Positions 14,385 through 21,807 are shown, counted from the first letter of the stretch. The stretch is 22,036 bases of DNA from an uncultured Thalassolituus sp. (GCA_913054055.1 CAJXIT010000013.1:1-22036); one strand, 5' to 3'. The notes: generated from the sequence alone by a model not told the origin. Numbers and translations: made by a program.

Positions 14385-16067
14385 TTAAAAGTTCACACTG
14401 ACGCCAGTATTTACAATGGCGCGATAGTTGGTAAATAAGTCTAAATTACTGGCGTTATGACTGACGATTAAATTGGCGTTTAGATTAAAGTATTTGCTTA
14501 CGCTCCACTCATAACCCCAAGACCCCATGGCGGAGGTGTCTTTTCTGACTTCTTGGAAGTTAGGGTCGGCAGCTTGATATTCTGTGCTGCTAATAGAAAT
14601 CAACATGGAGCGTACAATACTAGGCGTGATTAAAAGCTTGGTGCCAAAGTTAATGCCGCTGGCGGTTTTACCAAAGTGAGCCAGGTCGGTATTGCTCACG
14701 TCGTCATTACTGGTATACAAGGATAAATTGGTGGATTTATTTTTTGAACTGGGCCAAATCATACTCAGGGCAAATAACGAAATATCGGCATCAGGTGCGT
14801 TAATGGATTCGGCAGATCGTGACCCCGAACTCATACTGGCGCTGAACGAAAACCCACTTTTATTAGTATAAAGCCCCATGGCATTGACGGTATTTTGATT
14901 TTGGTAGGCCTCTCCATCTAGTTTCACATCGGTGTTGCTTAGTCCACCTTGCAGACGAATATTTTGTGTGGGTTGCCAGCTGTAACCTGCAAATAAATTA
15001 ATCACATCTAAGTCATAGGTGGACACTTCATCATTGCGTTTGTGTGTGGTGTTAAAACTCACGTCTAGGCTGTGATGTTTCCAATGAGAGTAACTATAAA
15101 TGCCTTGCGTGCTAAATTGAGTAAATGAACTGCTTTGGCTTTGGGCTTCTTCTTGAAGGCTGACAAAACCAATATTCGGAATGTCTACACCGTCTTCTTC
15201 GGTACCGCTATTGATATTGGAATCAAAACCCATGTTAAAACCTGCGCCCACTGACCAGTGATGGCTGGCTTTTTCTTTGGCTTTTTTAATTTTGTCTAAA
15301 AAACCTTGGATATTTGTTTTCACATTTTCTGGCGGGTTTGAGGCTAGCGCGATTTCAAACTCGTTTTTGGCTGTGTCTAAGTTGTTATTGAAATACAAGG
15401 CTCGGGCCAATTCTAAACGGTAGCGAATGGTCCTTGGGTTTAATAGTGTGAGTCGTTCAAAAGCAAAGGTGGCTTCATCAAAATGGCCTGTTTCAATGGC
15501 GTGCACCCCGTACAAAAAATCAAAGGTTGAGTCGCCTTCCCAATGGGGCAGTATTTTTTGGGCCAGAGCGTAGCCTTCTTGGTATTTTTCATTGCTTGCG
15601 TGATCTTCTAGCTGAATCACATCAATCAATGAAGGACCTTCTGGGGCTACAGGCTTGGCAGGTTGTTTGGCGACTTGTTTTTTGGCTGGCGGAGCAACTG
15701 GCACCACAGGTGCAATGGGTTGTACGGGCACAGTCGAAGCTGGGCTAGGGACGGGAGCCGATTGCACTTGAGGTTGTTCGGCAACTTGCTCTGCTTTAGG
15801 TGCTTGTGCCGGCTCTGTAGAAGGTTGATCGGTTGCTGGTTTTTCGGTTATTTCTTCTGCAATGGCTTCTTCAGTGGCTTCAGGTTGAGGCTCTGGGTCT
15901 GAACTGCCTGAATTGTCAGGTGTTTCGTTAGGGCTACTATTCACGGCTTCAGTTTGTGAGGGTGAGGCTTCTGCCTGTGCAGTGGCTTCTTCTGCGTTTG
16001 CCACTAATGAGGCAAAAAGTGTGCAAAGGGCAATCACAGTAAGCAAAGAATGACGTATTTGATCCAT
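14385..16067 (-). CDS. Slam-like outer-membrane protein: TPR plus DUF560-type barrel
   Basis: A 560-residue outer-membrane protein. A signal peptide (1-25, cut after VANA) precedes a Pro/Ala/Glu/Gln-rich linker (26-145). TPR-like helices follow (about 155-260: GYALAQKILPHWEGDSTF, GHFDEATFAFERLTLLNP, LDTAKNEFEIALASNP), then a beta-rich barrel (about 270-560) starting WSVGAGFNMGFDSNINSG and ending in aromatic GVSVNF, the usual C-terminal beta-signal. The periplasmic TPR plus DSNINS-type barrel layout matches the surface lipoprotein assembly modifier (Slam, DUF560) family. Those proteins move TbpB-like barrels across the outer membrane. The next gene in the operon encodes a TbpB-like barrel. The strand number was not counted, and a generic TPR-porin remains possible. 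The ribosome site is not evident. Confidence 0.78.
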   Translation of the reverse strand: MDQIRHSLLTVIALCTLFASLVANAEEATAQAEASPSQTEAVNSSPNETPDNSGSSDPEPQPEATEEAIAEEITEKPATDQPSTEPAQAPKAEQVAEQPQVQSAPVPSPASTVPVQPIAPVVPVAPPAKKQVAKQPAKPVAPEGPSLIDVIQLEDHASNEKYQEGYALAQKILPHWEGDSTFDFLYGVHAIETGHFDEATFAFERLTLLNPRTIRYRLELARALYFNNNLDTAKNEFEIALASNPPENVKTNIQGFLDKIKKAKEKASHHWSVGAGFNMGFDSNINSGTEEDGVDIPNIGFVSLQEEAQSQSSSFTQFSTQGIYSYSHWKHHSLDVSFNTTHKRNDEVSTYDLDVINLFAGYSWQPTQNIRLQGGLSNTDVKLDGEAYQNQNTVNAMGLYTNKSGFSFSASMSSGSRSAESINAPDADISLFALSMIWPSSKNKSTNLSLYTSNDDVSNTDLAHFGKTASGINFGTKLLITPSIVRSMLISISSTEYQAADPNFQEVRKDTSAMGSWGYEWSVSKYFNLNANLIVSHNASNLDLFTNYRAIVNTGVSVNF

Positions 16068-16174
16068 GGGTTTTATAGTCCATATATCCGCATGTACAGT
16101 TTAGTAATAAGTCTAGTTGAGGGATGGGTTCCCACAAGGTGAGATAGCAGGGGATTGGGCCATAATGACTATTG

Positions 16175-16241
16175 AGTACGGTACCCAAAGCGCTTCGAGG
16201 GGCATGCTAGGTGCGCCCGTACGAGGTCAGCCCCTGACCGA
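16175..16241 (-). repeat. Double-hairpin REP-like element, copy 2, long loop
   Basis: Minus-orientation unit: CGGTCAGGGGCTGACC hairpin, central CCTCGTACGG, then a second arm whose loop holds the CTAGCATGCCC...CGAAGCGCTTTGGGT insert also found in copy 7. The outer end is degenerate. First of three inverted copies in the 369-bp gap between the Slam-like and DUF2058 genes. Confidence 0.8.
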
Positions 16242-16256
16242 TGAACCGCAACAAAT

Positions 16257-16299
16257 ATCGCGCACGGTGTGCGCTCGTACGAGGTCAGCCCTGACCGAT
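16257..16299 (-). repeat. Double-hairpin REP-like element, copy 3
   Basis: Complete minus-orientation unit: GGTCAG-GG-CTGACC, TCGTACGA and GCGCAC-ACC-GTGCGC, bounded by ATCG and CGAT. Confidence 0.88.
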
Positions 16300-16312
16300 T
16301 AAGCCAGCAGTT

Positions 16313-16380
16313 GATCGCGCATGGTGTGCACCCTAAAGGGCATAAACGCTCGTACGAAGTCAGTTCTTTGACTGACACAT
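16313..16380 (-). repeat. Double-hairpin REP-like element, copy 4, intermediate loop
   Basis: Minus-orientation unit with GTCAGTCAAAGAACTGAC as first hairpin, TTCGTACGAG centre, and a second hairpin enlarged by TTTATGCCCTTTAGGGTGCA. That is a shorter version of the insert in copies 2 and 7. Confidence 0.75.
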
Positions 16381-16436
16381 CGCAACTATGATCGAACTAA
16401 AGGGGCTAACTTGTATAAGTTAGTGAGGGATCGGGT

Positions 16437-16979
16437 TTACCACATTAAATCGTCAGGGATTTCGTAATCCGCATAAGGATCATCTTCCGCGACGGTATCT
16501 AGTTCGCTTACATCCACCTGAGAGACGATATATTGCGCATTTCTTTCACGTATTTTGTCGGCCACCACAGCCGGGATCACATAGTAGGTAGTCCCCAGCT
16601 TAGATATGGCCAAAATGCCACGGCTGAGTTGATGCTGGATTAGGTCGTTTACATAAATCTTTTTCACCTTTTTACCGTCGGTGAAGTTGTAGTCCTGCTC
16701 CATGCCACTAAGGTCTAAGCCATTGCTTTCAATCAATTGCTTGATTTGGGCTGAAATGGCTTTGGCCTTTTGTTTTTCAGTCAGTTCTTGGTTTAACGCT
16801 TTATCTTTGTTCAGTTTGGCTAGGCGGGCGGCTTCTGCTGCGGCTTTGGCTTCGTCGACAACGTCTTCACCCTGGCGAATCTGCTTGGCGGTATGCTGCT
16901 TTTGGCGCTCAGCCTGTTTCACTTTCTTTTTATTGGTTAAACCTGCTTTTAAAAGCTGATCTTGAAGGGAGCCGGCCAT
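16437..16979 (-). CDS. DUF2058 family protein (YaiL-like)
   Basis: A cytoplasmic protein of 180 residues from the start chosen here. The family normally begins MAGSLQDQLLKAGL, and GAGGT lies just before that ATG (16977-16979); the longer frame that adds MLFEVH is less likely. The N-terminal half is a highly charged lysine/alanine helical region (NKKKVKQAERQKQ...), and the C-terminal half is the globular DUF2058 part (YNFTDGKKVKKIYVNDLIQHQLSRGILAI...YYVIPAVVADKIRER). The tail is acidic (DDPYADYEIPDDLMW). The function is unknown; E. coli YaiL is the known relative. It is transcribed from the same strand as the YjbR-like gene 40 bp upstream, so the two may share a transcript. Confidence 0.88.
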   Translation of the reverse strand: MAGSLQDQLLKAGLTNKKKVKQAERQKQHTAKQIRQGEDVVDEAKAAAEAARLAKLNKDKALNQELTEKQKAKAISAQIKQLIESNGLDLSGMEQDYNFTDGKKVKKIYVNDLIQHQLSRGILAISKLGTTYYVIPAVVADKIRERNAQYIVSQVDVSELDTVAEDDPYADYEIPDDLMW

Positions 16980-17019
16980 GTGTACCTCAAATAACAAAAA
17001 ACTTTAATCTGGGTGCATT

Positions 17020-17430
17020 CTAATAGGGTTTTAGCTCGCGATACAGAGCGTCAGCAGGATATTTTAACTCTAATGGGGTGCGCTGGGCTTTGCTTAGTGA
17101 TTTTGCTACTAATGCATAACTATGATCGATCAGTCGCTCAATTTCTGATTGGGGTAGGGAGCCATCTAAAACCAGGGTATTCCAATGGCGTTTGTTCATG
17201 TGGTAGCCCGGGATAATGGCATCAAACGTATCTCTTAGCTCTTGCGCATGAAACGGGTCGCACTTTAAATTCATTTGCGCGCATTTATTCGGGTTTTGAT
17301 TACCTGTGGGGACGATTAAAGCAAACATTTTTCCGCATACTTTATAAACGGCCACATCCGGTGTGAAAGGGTAATCGAGAGTAGACTCTGGTTTACTGGC
17401 AGCGTATTGGCTGCATTGATCAAAATCCAT
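17020..17430 (-). CDS. MmcQ/YjbR family protein
   Basis: A 136-residue cytoplasmic protein with the CyaY-like YjbR fold. Diagnostic text is visible: YPFTPDVAVYKVCGKMFALI near the N-terminus, MNLKCDPFHAQELRDTFDAIIPGYHMNKRHWNTLVLDGSLP in the middle and IDHSYALV near the end. It is a little longer at the C-terminus than the usual 115-120 residues (extra KAQRTPLELKYPADALYRELKPY-like tail). The family is described as DNA-binding-like but has no settled function. GGAG five bases before ATG supports the start. It likely precedes the DUF2058 gene in one transcript. Confidence 0.88.
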   Translation of the reverse strand: MDFDQCSQYAASKPESTLDYPFTPDVAVYKVCGKMFALIVPTGNQNPNKCAQMNLKCDPFHAQELRDTFDAIIPGYHMNKRHWNTLVLDGSLPQSEIERLIDHSYALVAKSLSKAQRTPLELKYPADALYRELKPY

Positions 17431-17519
17431 GAGAGCTCCAAAATTAGGGCATTTGAATATAGGGATTAGAGATTGAGTGTATGGAATTTGATGAATGATT
17501 CAATAGCCGTGATGGAGTG

Positions 17520-17562
17520 TCGGTCAGGGGTTGACCTCGTATGAGCGCATTGTGTGTGCGAT
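17520..17562 (+). repeat. Double-hairpin REP-like element, copy 5
   Basis: First of three head-to-tail units upstream of the RAYT gene in the 363-bp gap after the YjbR gene. Stem 1 is GGTCAG...TTGACC and stem 2 GCGCAT..TGTGC: base changes in one arm are mostly matched or wobble-compatible in the other. The linker AGGTGTTGGG follows. Confidence 0.88.
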
Positions 17563-17578
17563 AGGTGTTGGGTGGTTA

Positions 17579-17622
17579 TCGGCCAGTGGGCTGGCCTCGT
17601 ACGAGCGCACCCTGTGCGCGAT
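17579..17622 (+). repeat. Double-hairpin REP-like element, copy 6
   Basis: Near-consensus unit (GGCCAG-TGGG-CTGGCC, TCGTACGA, GCGCAC-CCT-GTGCGC, CGAT) in direct orientation, 59 bp after copy 5, joined by the same AGGTGTTGGG linker. Confidence 0.9.
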
Positions 17623-17637
17623 AGGTGTTGGGGTTTA

Positions 17638-17709
17638 TCGGTCAGAGGGCTGGCCTCGTACGAGCGCACCTAGCATGCCCTGCGAAGCGCTTTGGGTGCT
17701 GTGTGCGAT
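17638..17709 (+). repeat. Double-hairpin REP-like element, copy 7, long loop
   Basis: Direct unit 59 bp after copy 6. Its second hairpin (GCGCAC...GTGTGC) carries a 31-base loop starting CTAGCATGCCC and ending GGGTGCT, itself partly self-complementary. Confidence 0.88.
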
Positions 17710-17793
17710 AAATAGTTGCTAAAATTCAGTCGGGTTCCTAATCGAGAGTCGATTCCTTTATTGATAATTTATTAATCACTAAGGAGAGGAGCT

Positions 17794-18240
17794 ATGAAAC
17801 CAGAAGCAGGATTATCACATTTAAGAAAAGGGCGTCATTCAAAAAATGGACAAATATATCACTGTATTTTTTCTACTTTAAATCGGCAGCCTATTTTTAA
17901 TCAATTTGATTCAGCGCGGGGTTTTATTTCTCTTTTGAGAGAAGATGAAAATAGGGGGTTAAGTAAGACATATGCATTTGTGGTGATGCCTGATCATATT
18001 CATTGGTTGTTTCAACTGGAGCAGGGAGACTTATCAGCAACGATAAAAAGAATTAAATCTCTTTATTCAAAGCAGTCTAAAAGCAAAGTGTGGAATAAGG
18101 GGTTTTATGATCATGGAATCAGAGCTCATGAAGATTTAATCTCTACTGCTCGATACATAGTTGCAAACCCATTGCGTGCAGGTCTTGTTGATAAAATTGG
18201 AGATTATCCTCATTGGGATAGCATTTTTTTTGAAGGTTGA
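17794..18240 (+). CDS. REP-associated tyrosine transposase (RAYT)
   Basis: A single-domain Y1 transposase of the TnpA_REP/IS200-like HUH superfamily, 148 residues and apparently intact. The metal-binding HUH motif is H68-I-H70 in VVMPDHIHWLF. The likely nucleophile is Tyr121 in ARYIVANPLRAGLV, the usual RAYT position. The WNKGFYDHGIRAHEDL stretch is also typical. In studied cases (E. coli TnpA_REP) such enzymes bind and nick REP hairpins as single strands. The start is well supported by AGGAGAGGAG just before ATG. Three double-hairpin repeats lie upstream (17520-17709), and three more begin immediately after the stop codon (18241-18435), all in the direction of the gene. This is the standard layout of a RAYT with its cognate REPs. 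Confidence 0.93.
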   Translation: MKPEAGLSHLRKGRHSKNGQIYHCIFSTLNRQPIFNQFDSARGFISLLREDENRGLSKTYAFVVMPDHIHWLFQLEQGDLSATIKRIKSLYSKQSKSKVWNKGFYDHGIRAHEDLISTARYIVANPLRAGLVDKIGDYPHWDSIFFEG

Positions 18241-18320
18241 TCGGCCAGAGAGTACCGAAAGCATTTGTTGTGCAAAAGGGGCATGCTACTGATCTCTTAC
18301 GAGTGCATTGTGTGTGCTAT
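18241..18320 (+). repeat. Double-hairpin REP-like element, copy 8, long loop in arm 1
   Basis: Starts at the base after the RAYT stop codon. Here the first hairpin carries the insert, reading GTACCGAAAGC...GGGGCATGCTA, i.e. the reverse complement of the insert in copies 2 and 7. The centre is TCTTACGA and the second hairpin GTGCAT..GTGTGC. Confidence 0.82.
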
Positions 18321-18335
18321 AGGTGTTTGGGTTTA

Positions 18336-18379
18336 TCGGCCAGGGGGCTGGCCTCGTACGAGTGCACCCTGTGCGCGAT
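18336..18379 (+). repeat. Double-hairpin REP-like element, copy 9
   Basis: Near-consensus direct unit (GGCCAG-GGGG-CTGGCC, TCGTACGA, GTGCAC-CCT-GTGCGC), followed by the AGGTGTTGGGGTT linker seen upstream of the RAYT. Confidence 0.88.
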
Positions 18380-18393
18380 AGGTGTTGGGGTTG

Positions 18394-18435
18394 TCGGTCA
18401 GGGGCCGAACTCGTGCGAGTGCCCCTGTGTGCGAT
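18394..18435 (+). repeat. Double-hairpin REP-like element, copy 10, degenerate
   Basis: Direct unit with weakened pairing in both stems (GGTCAGGGGCCGAAC, centre CTCGTGCGAG, end GTGTGCGAT), directly before the end of the convergent alkylsulfatase gene. Confidence 0.75.
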
Positions 18436-18451
18436 AGCTGTTAAAAGATAG

Positions 18452-20494
18452 CTAAGGGGTGACGATATTAAAGGTGCCTTCCGGCTTGTCTAATAAACCG
18501 AAAAAGCTGATTAAATCTAACTTACTGCCTTCTATGCTTAATTCATCACCGAATAAAGTTTCTTTTAAGCCAGCTTCACCAATGATGATTTTAACAAACA
18601 AAGCTTGGGTTAAATTTAATGTGGCATCAGCCGGAGTGTTTTTATCCACTTGTTTATGATGCAGAACTGAATTATCCAGCATCAGTAAATGGCTTTGATT
18701 TAAATCGGTAAAGGTCACTTTCACATTCAGTTTTTTACCTTCTGCTTTATCGGCAATTAAGCGCACTGTCATACTGTCAAAGAATTTATCAACCGAGGTT
18801 TCCATCAATACTTCTTTCATAACCGCCGGGTCAATGCCTTTTTCCGCTGCGCCATGGCGTAGCTCGTAGGCGCCTGTTAAATAAACATCACGCCAAGGGG
18901 CTGACTCTGCTTGATAACCCAGTTGATCATAAACTTTTGCCAATAATACTTTTGCTTCAGCGTTATTTTTATCAGCAAAAACCACATGGTTGAGTAACTC
19001 TGCTAACCAGCGGTAGGTATCTTTACCTGCCTGAACATCCATGGTGGCGGCATTGTTAAATTGAGAGTGTGCTTTTTCAATGATTGCTTGAGCACCGCCC
19101 ATCATTTCCACATAGCGTACAGCGGCTTTGGTTTCTGGCAGGGCGTCTAGTGTAGCGGGGTTGGCGTTATACCAGCCTAAATAACCCTGATAAACCGCAC
19201 GGGAGTTATGTTTGGTTGTGCCGTAATATCCTTGATTGTGAAAATCTTTATTTAACGCCTCAGGTAATTGGATTTGATCGGCAATTTCATTAGGGGTTAA
19301 ACCTTGATTCATTAAACGTACGCTTTGGTCGTGAATGAATTTATAGGTGTCTCTTTGTACTTCTAAAAAGTCGTTGATATTGGCTTGACCCCAAATTGGC
19401 CAATGGTGACTGCCAAAATAGTTTTCAGCATCTTTGAATTGAATACGAGCTTCATCAATGAAACTGCTCCACATTCTGGCGTCTCTTACTTTGGCGCCAC
19501 GCAAGGTGTATAGGTTATGCATGGTGCCGCTGACCATTTCAGCGCCGCAAAAAGCTTTGTGTTCTGGTAGGTAAAACGTGAATTCAGCAGGGGCTTCTGA
19601 GCCAGAAACAATTTGAAACTCAAATGGTACGCCATCAATGCTTGTATTTTTATTGCTATGGCCAATTAATTTAGTGGCTTTTGCAAAACCAAAGGTGCCA
19701 AACCCCGGGCCTTTACCTAAACCTGTACCCACGTGACCACGTTCAGTACGGGCCAGATTTTTACCATACATATACATGGCACGGCGACTCATTGCTGTAC
19801 CCGCGATAATATTTTCACTGGTGGCTTCTTCTTCAAAGCCTTCCGGGGCAATGATTTCTAGCTCTGCTTTTTCAGCATCGCTTAGGTGCTGAAGTATGCC
19901 TTGCACGCCGCCAAAATGATCAATATGACTGTGGGTGAATAAAATGGCTTTGATTGGTTTCTTGCCTAAATGCTTTTGCGCGAATATCAGGGCATGGCTG
20001 GCGGTTTCTCGAGCGGTTAGTGGGTCAACAATGATCCAACCATTATCCGACTCAATGATGCTCATATTTGCCAAATCGTAGCCACGAATCTGGTAGATGC
20101 CATCGCTTACTTTGAATAGACCGTTGATGTTATTTAAAGCCGCCTGACGCCATAAGCTTGGATTAACAGAACCGGGGGCGTTTTCGCCATTTGCATCGAT
20201 AAAATCGTAGGCGGGCATGTCCCAAACTTTGCCTCCTTCTAGGTGATCAATCATTAGGTGATCTTCGCTAGAGATTAGGCCTTTTGTGGCATTTTCAAAG
20301 TCTACTCGATTGCTGAAAGGGCGTTGCTGTAAAACCGCTTGATTGGCCTTAATGGTTAGGGCAGAAGGGGCTGTATGTCCTTGAGCATCGGCACCTTGTT
20401 CAAAGTTCATTGTTGAATCACAAGCGGTTAAGCTGAAAGCCAAACCTGCACTGACGGCAAGGGCGGTTAAAGGGGATTTCAGGTTGGGGCGCAT
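18452..20494 (-). CDS. SdsA-type alkylsulfatase lipoprotein
   Basis: A metallo-beta-lactamase-fold hydrolase that cleaves sulfate esters of primary or secondary alkyl alcohols, by homology to Pseudomonas SdsA1. It has 680 residues. The signal peptide ends in lipobox LTAC with lipidated Cys25, suggesting membrane anchoring in the envelope; several known relatives are soluble. The zinc motif THSHIDH is at 187-193 (H188, H190, D192, H193). Other family marks are GHVGTGLGKGPGFGTFGF, FCGAEMVSGTMHNLYTLRGAKVRDARMW, FGSHHWPIWG and YYGTTKHNSRAVYQGYLGWYN. The C-terminal ~120 residues form an SCP2-like lipid-binding domain (LNVKVTFTDLNQSHLLMLDNSVLHH). AGGAA supports the start. An AraC gene lies 190 bp upstream on the same strand, with a 21-bp-spaced direct repeat between; this suggests control by that regulator. 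The natural substrate is not shown by sequence. Confidence 0.92.
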   Translation of the reverse strand: MRPNLKSPLTALAVSAGLAFSLTACDSTMNFEQGADAQGHTAPSALTIKANQAVLQQRPFSNRVDFENATKGLISSEDHLMIDHLEGGKVWDMPAYDFIDANGENAPGSVNPSLWRQAALNNINGLFKVSDGIYQIRGYDLANMSIIESDNGWIIVDPLTARETASHALIFAQKHLGKKPIKAILFTHSHIDHFGGVQGILQHLSDAEKAELEIIAPEGFEEEATSENIIAGTAMSRRAMYMYGKNLARTERGHVGTGLGKGPGFGTFGFAKATKLIGHSNKNTSIDGVPFEFQIVSGSEAPAEFTFYLPEHKAFCGAEMVSGTMHNLYTLRGAKVRDARMWSSFIDEARIQFKDAENYFGSHHWPIWGQANINDFLEVQRDTYKFIHDQSVRLMNQGLTPNEIADQIQLPEALNKDFHNQGYYGTTKHNSRAVYQGYLGWYNANPATLDALPETKAAVRYVEMMGGAQAIIEKAHSQFNNAATMDVQAGKDTYRWLAELLNHVVFADKNNAEAKVLLAKVYDQLGYQAESAPWRDVYLTGAYELRHGAAEKGIDPAVMKEVLMETSVDKFFDSMTVRLIADKAEGKKLNVKVTFTDLNQSHLLMLDNSVLHHKQVDKNTPADATLNLTQALFVKIIIGEAGLKETLFGDELSIEGSKLDLISFFGLLDKPEGTFNIVTP

Positions 20495-20564
20495 ATTGAT
20501 TCCTGCTTATGTTTATTTTGATTACTTCAGTGTAAACAAAGATCAAACATGAGCCAGTCTTGGC

Positions 20565-20590
20565 AGGACAAAGATAAGTCCTGAAAGGAC
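20565..20590 (-). promoter_or_regulatory. Candidate AraC-type operator upstream of alkylsulfatase
   Basis: AGGACA occurs at 20565 and again at 20586, exactly 21 bp apart, with 8 of 11 bases matching in the extended copies; an inverted GTCCT lies between at 20578. Two-turn spacing of direct half-sites is usual for AraC-family binding. It lies 70-96 bp upstream of the alkylsulfatase start. Assignment to the adjacent regulator is inference. Confidence 0.4.
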
Positions 20591-20684
20591 AGATTTAATG
20601 ACAATTGCTAGGTTTGCTAGATGGGTGCGGAGCTAGGGGCTTTAACGGCAGGTTTGTTAGGCAGTATTGCTATGGGTCAGAAGG

Positions 20685-21695
20685 TCAGGCTTGCTCTCTA
20701 AACTGGCTAGGAGAGCAGTTAAATTGGCGCGAAAAAGCTCGGGAAAAATTACTGGTATCGGTAAATGCTAAGCGCATTGAAATTTGTGTGATGGTGAGTT
20801 GAGAATGCTTTAAATAATGCTGGGCCAGTTCCATGCGCGTTTCATTGAGCATGTGGCGAAAGCTGGTGGATTCATCTTTTAAATGACGGCGTAAACTGCG
20901 CTCACTCATGTGTAATTGATCAGCAATGGTTTGAATGCTGGGCTCACCTTCATCAAGGGCATTGATAATGAAGGTTTTCACTTTGGCACTGAGTGATTGG
21001 CCATTTAAGTTACCAATGTATTCTTGAACAACCCCTTCATTAAAAGCCGCCAGTTTTTCATCCCCCATAACCCCGGAGTTTTGTAGCGCTTCACGTTTAA
21101 ACCAAAGACAATTTTGCGGCGCATCAAAATGGATAGGGGCATCAAATTTTTGCAGCCAAGGTTGGGGACTACCCGGTGCTCCTCTAATAAGTTGAACGTG
21201 GTCAATAGGAGAAGACGTTGCCCCAAGTTGCTTGCTAAATGTTAGTAGCGTGGCAAAAAAGCTGTCTACAGACATGGAGTGAATGGTGATTTCCGGAATC
21301 GGGTCAATGCACAAACCAATTAAGGTGTCGGTGGATTCAGTGCGGGTGGTGACCGAATTGCTGATTAATTCAGAATACTGCCCCAATTTTAACAAAGCCG
21401 ATTCAAGATTTTCAGTGGTGAGCATAAGCATGCCCAAGGCTCTGAAATGCATGGGTTGAACATAATTTGAAACCGTGAGAGCAAACGCCGGGTCTTGGGT
21501 GATTTCTTCAACCGCTTGCCAAAAGCGCGTCATTAAGTTCACATCAACCCGGCCATCAGGCTGATCGAGAAAGTCGCTGCGTTTTAGTTGGGCTGCTTCA
21601 AGCAAGGGTTCAGGGTCAAAACCCTTTGCCTCAAGAGCTTGGCAAATGGCTAATGGCCAGGCCGCTAATGTGGTGTATTTAGGGGGAGTATGCAT
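20685..21695 (-). CDS. AraC-family regulator, likely of the alkylsulfatase gene
   Basis: A 336-residue transcription factor of the OruR-like subtype: an arabinose-binding-like N-terminal domain (about 10-200, with LGMLMLTTENLESALLKLGQY) and a C-terminal AraC DNA-binding domain with two helix-turn-helices (IADQLHMSERSLRRHLKDE and ISMRLAFTDTSNFSRAFSRQF...SPSQFRE). It resembles the regulator at 4139 in layout, but the two sequences differ widely, so they are paralogues of one class and not a recent duplication. It lies immediately upstream of the alkylsulfatase gene in the same direction, suggesting it senses an alkyl sulfate or the released fatty alcohol/acid; that is inference. No good ribosome site is seen before the ATG; it might be translated weakly. 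Confidence 0.92.
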   Translation of the reverse strand: MHTPPKYTTLAAWPLAICQALEAKGFDPEPLLEAAQLKRSDFLDQPDGRVDVNLMTRFWQAVEEITQDPAFALTVSNYVQPMHFRALGMLMLTTENLESALLKLGQYSELISNSVTTRTESTDTLIGLCIDPIPEITIHSMSVDSFFATLLTFSKQLGATSSPIDHVQLIRGAPGSPQPWLQKFDAPIHFDAPQNCLWFKREALQNSGVMGDEKLAAFNEGVVQEYIGNLNGQSLSAKVKTFIINALDEGEPSIQTIADQLHMSERSLRRHLKDESTSFRHMLNETRMELAQHYLKHSQLTITQISMRLAFTDTSNFSRAFSRQFNCSPSQFREQA

Positions 21696-21795
21696 GTCAA
21701 ACGTCTTGTTATTAGAACGCTAGTCTACTGGGATTGCCCATATAGAGTAAATGGATAAAATCTAGGAACAGTGAATCTAATAGGGTGTTACATAG

Positions 21796-21807
21796 ATTGT
21801 GCACAAT
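21796..21807. promoter_or_regulatory. Perfect palindrome upstream of tpx
   Basis: ATTGTGCACAAT is a perfect 12-bp dyad about 70 bp before the tpx start. Short A/T-flanked dyads of this kind are typical of MarR/OhrR-type peroxide sensors, so an oxidant-responsive operator is plausible; the regulator is not in view. Confidence 0.4.

Noticed and set aside
16117..16378. Short open frames on both strands encoding SYERT/CAIGV-like peptides (also at 17466-17722 and 18237-18437)
   Set aside because: They are translations of the repeat units (CTCGTACGAGCGCAC etc.); similar peptides recur because the DNA repeats, with no ribosome sites.
17520..18435. Possible CRISPR array: ~44-bp repeats at about 59-bp spacing
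   Set aside because: The spacers are short (~16 bp) and nearly identical, repeats are internally double-hairpin, copies are dispersed in both orientations, and the adjacent gene is a RAYT, not a Cas gene.
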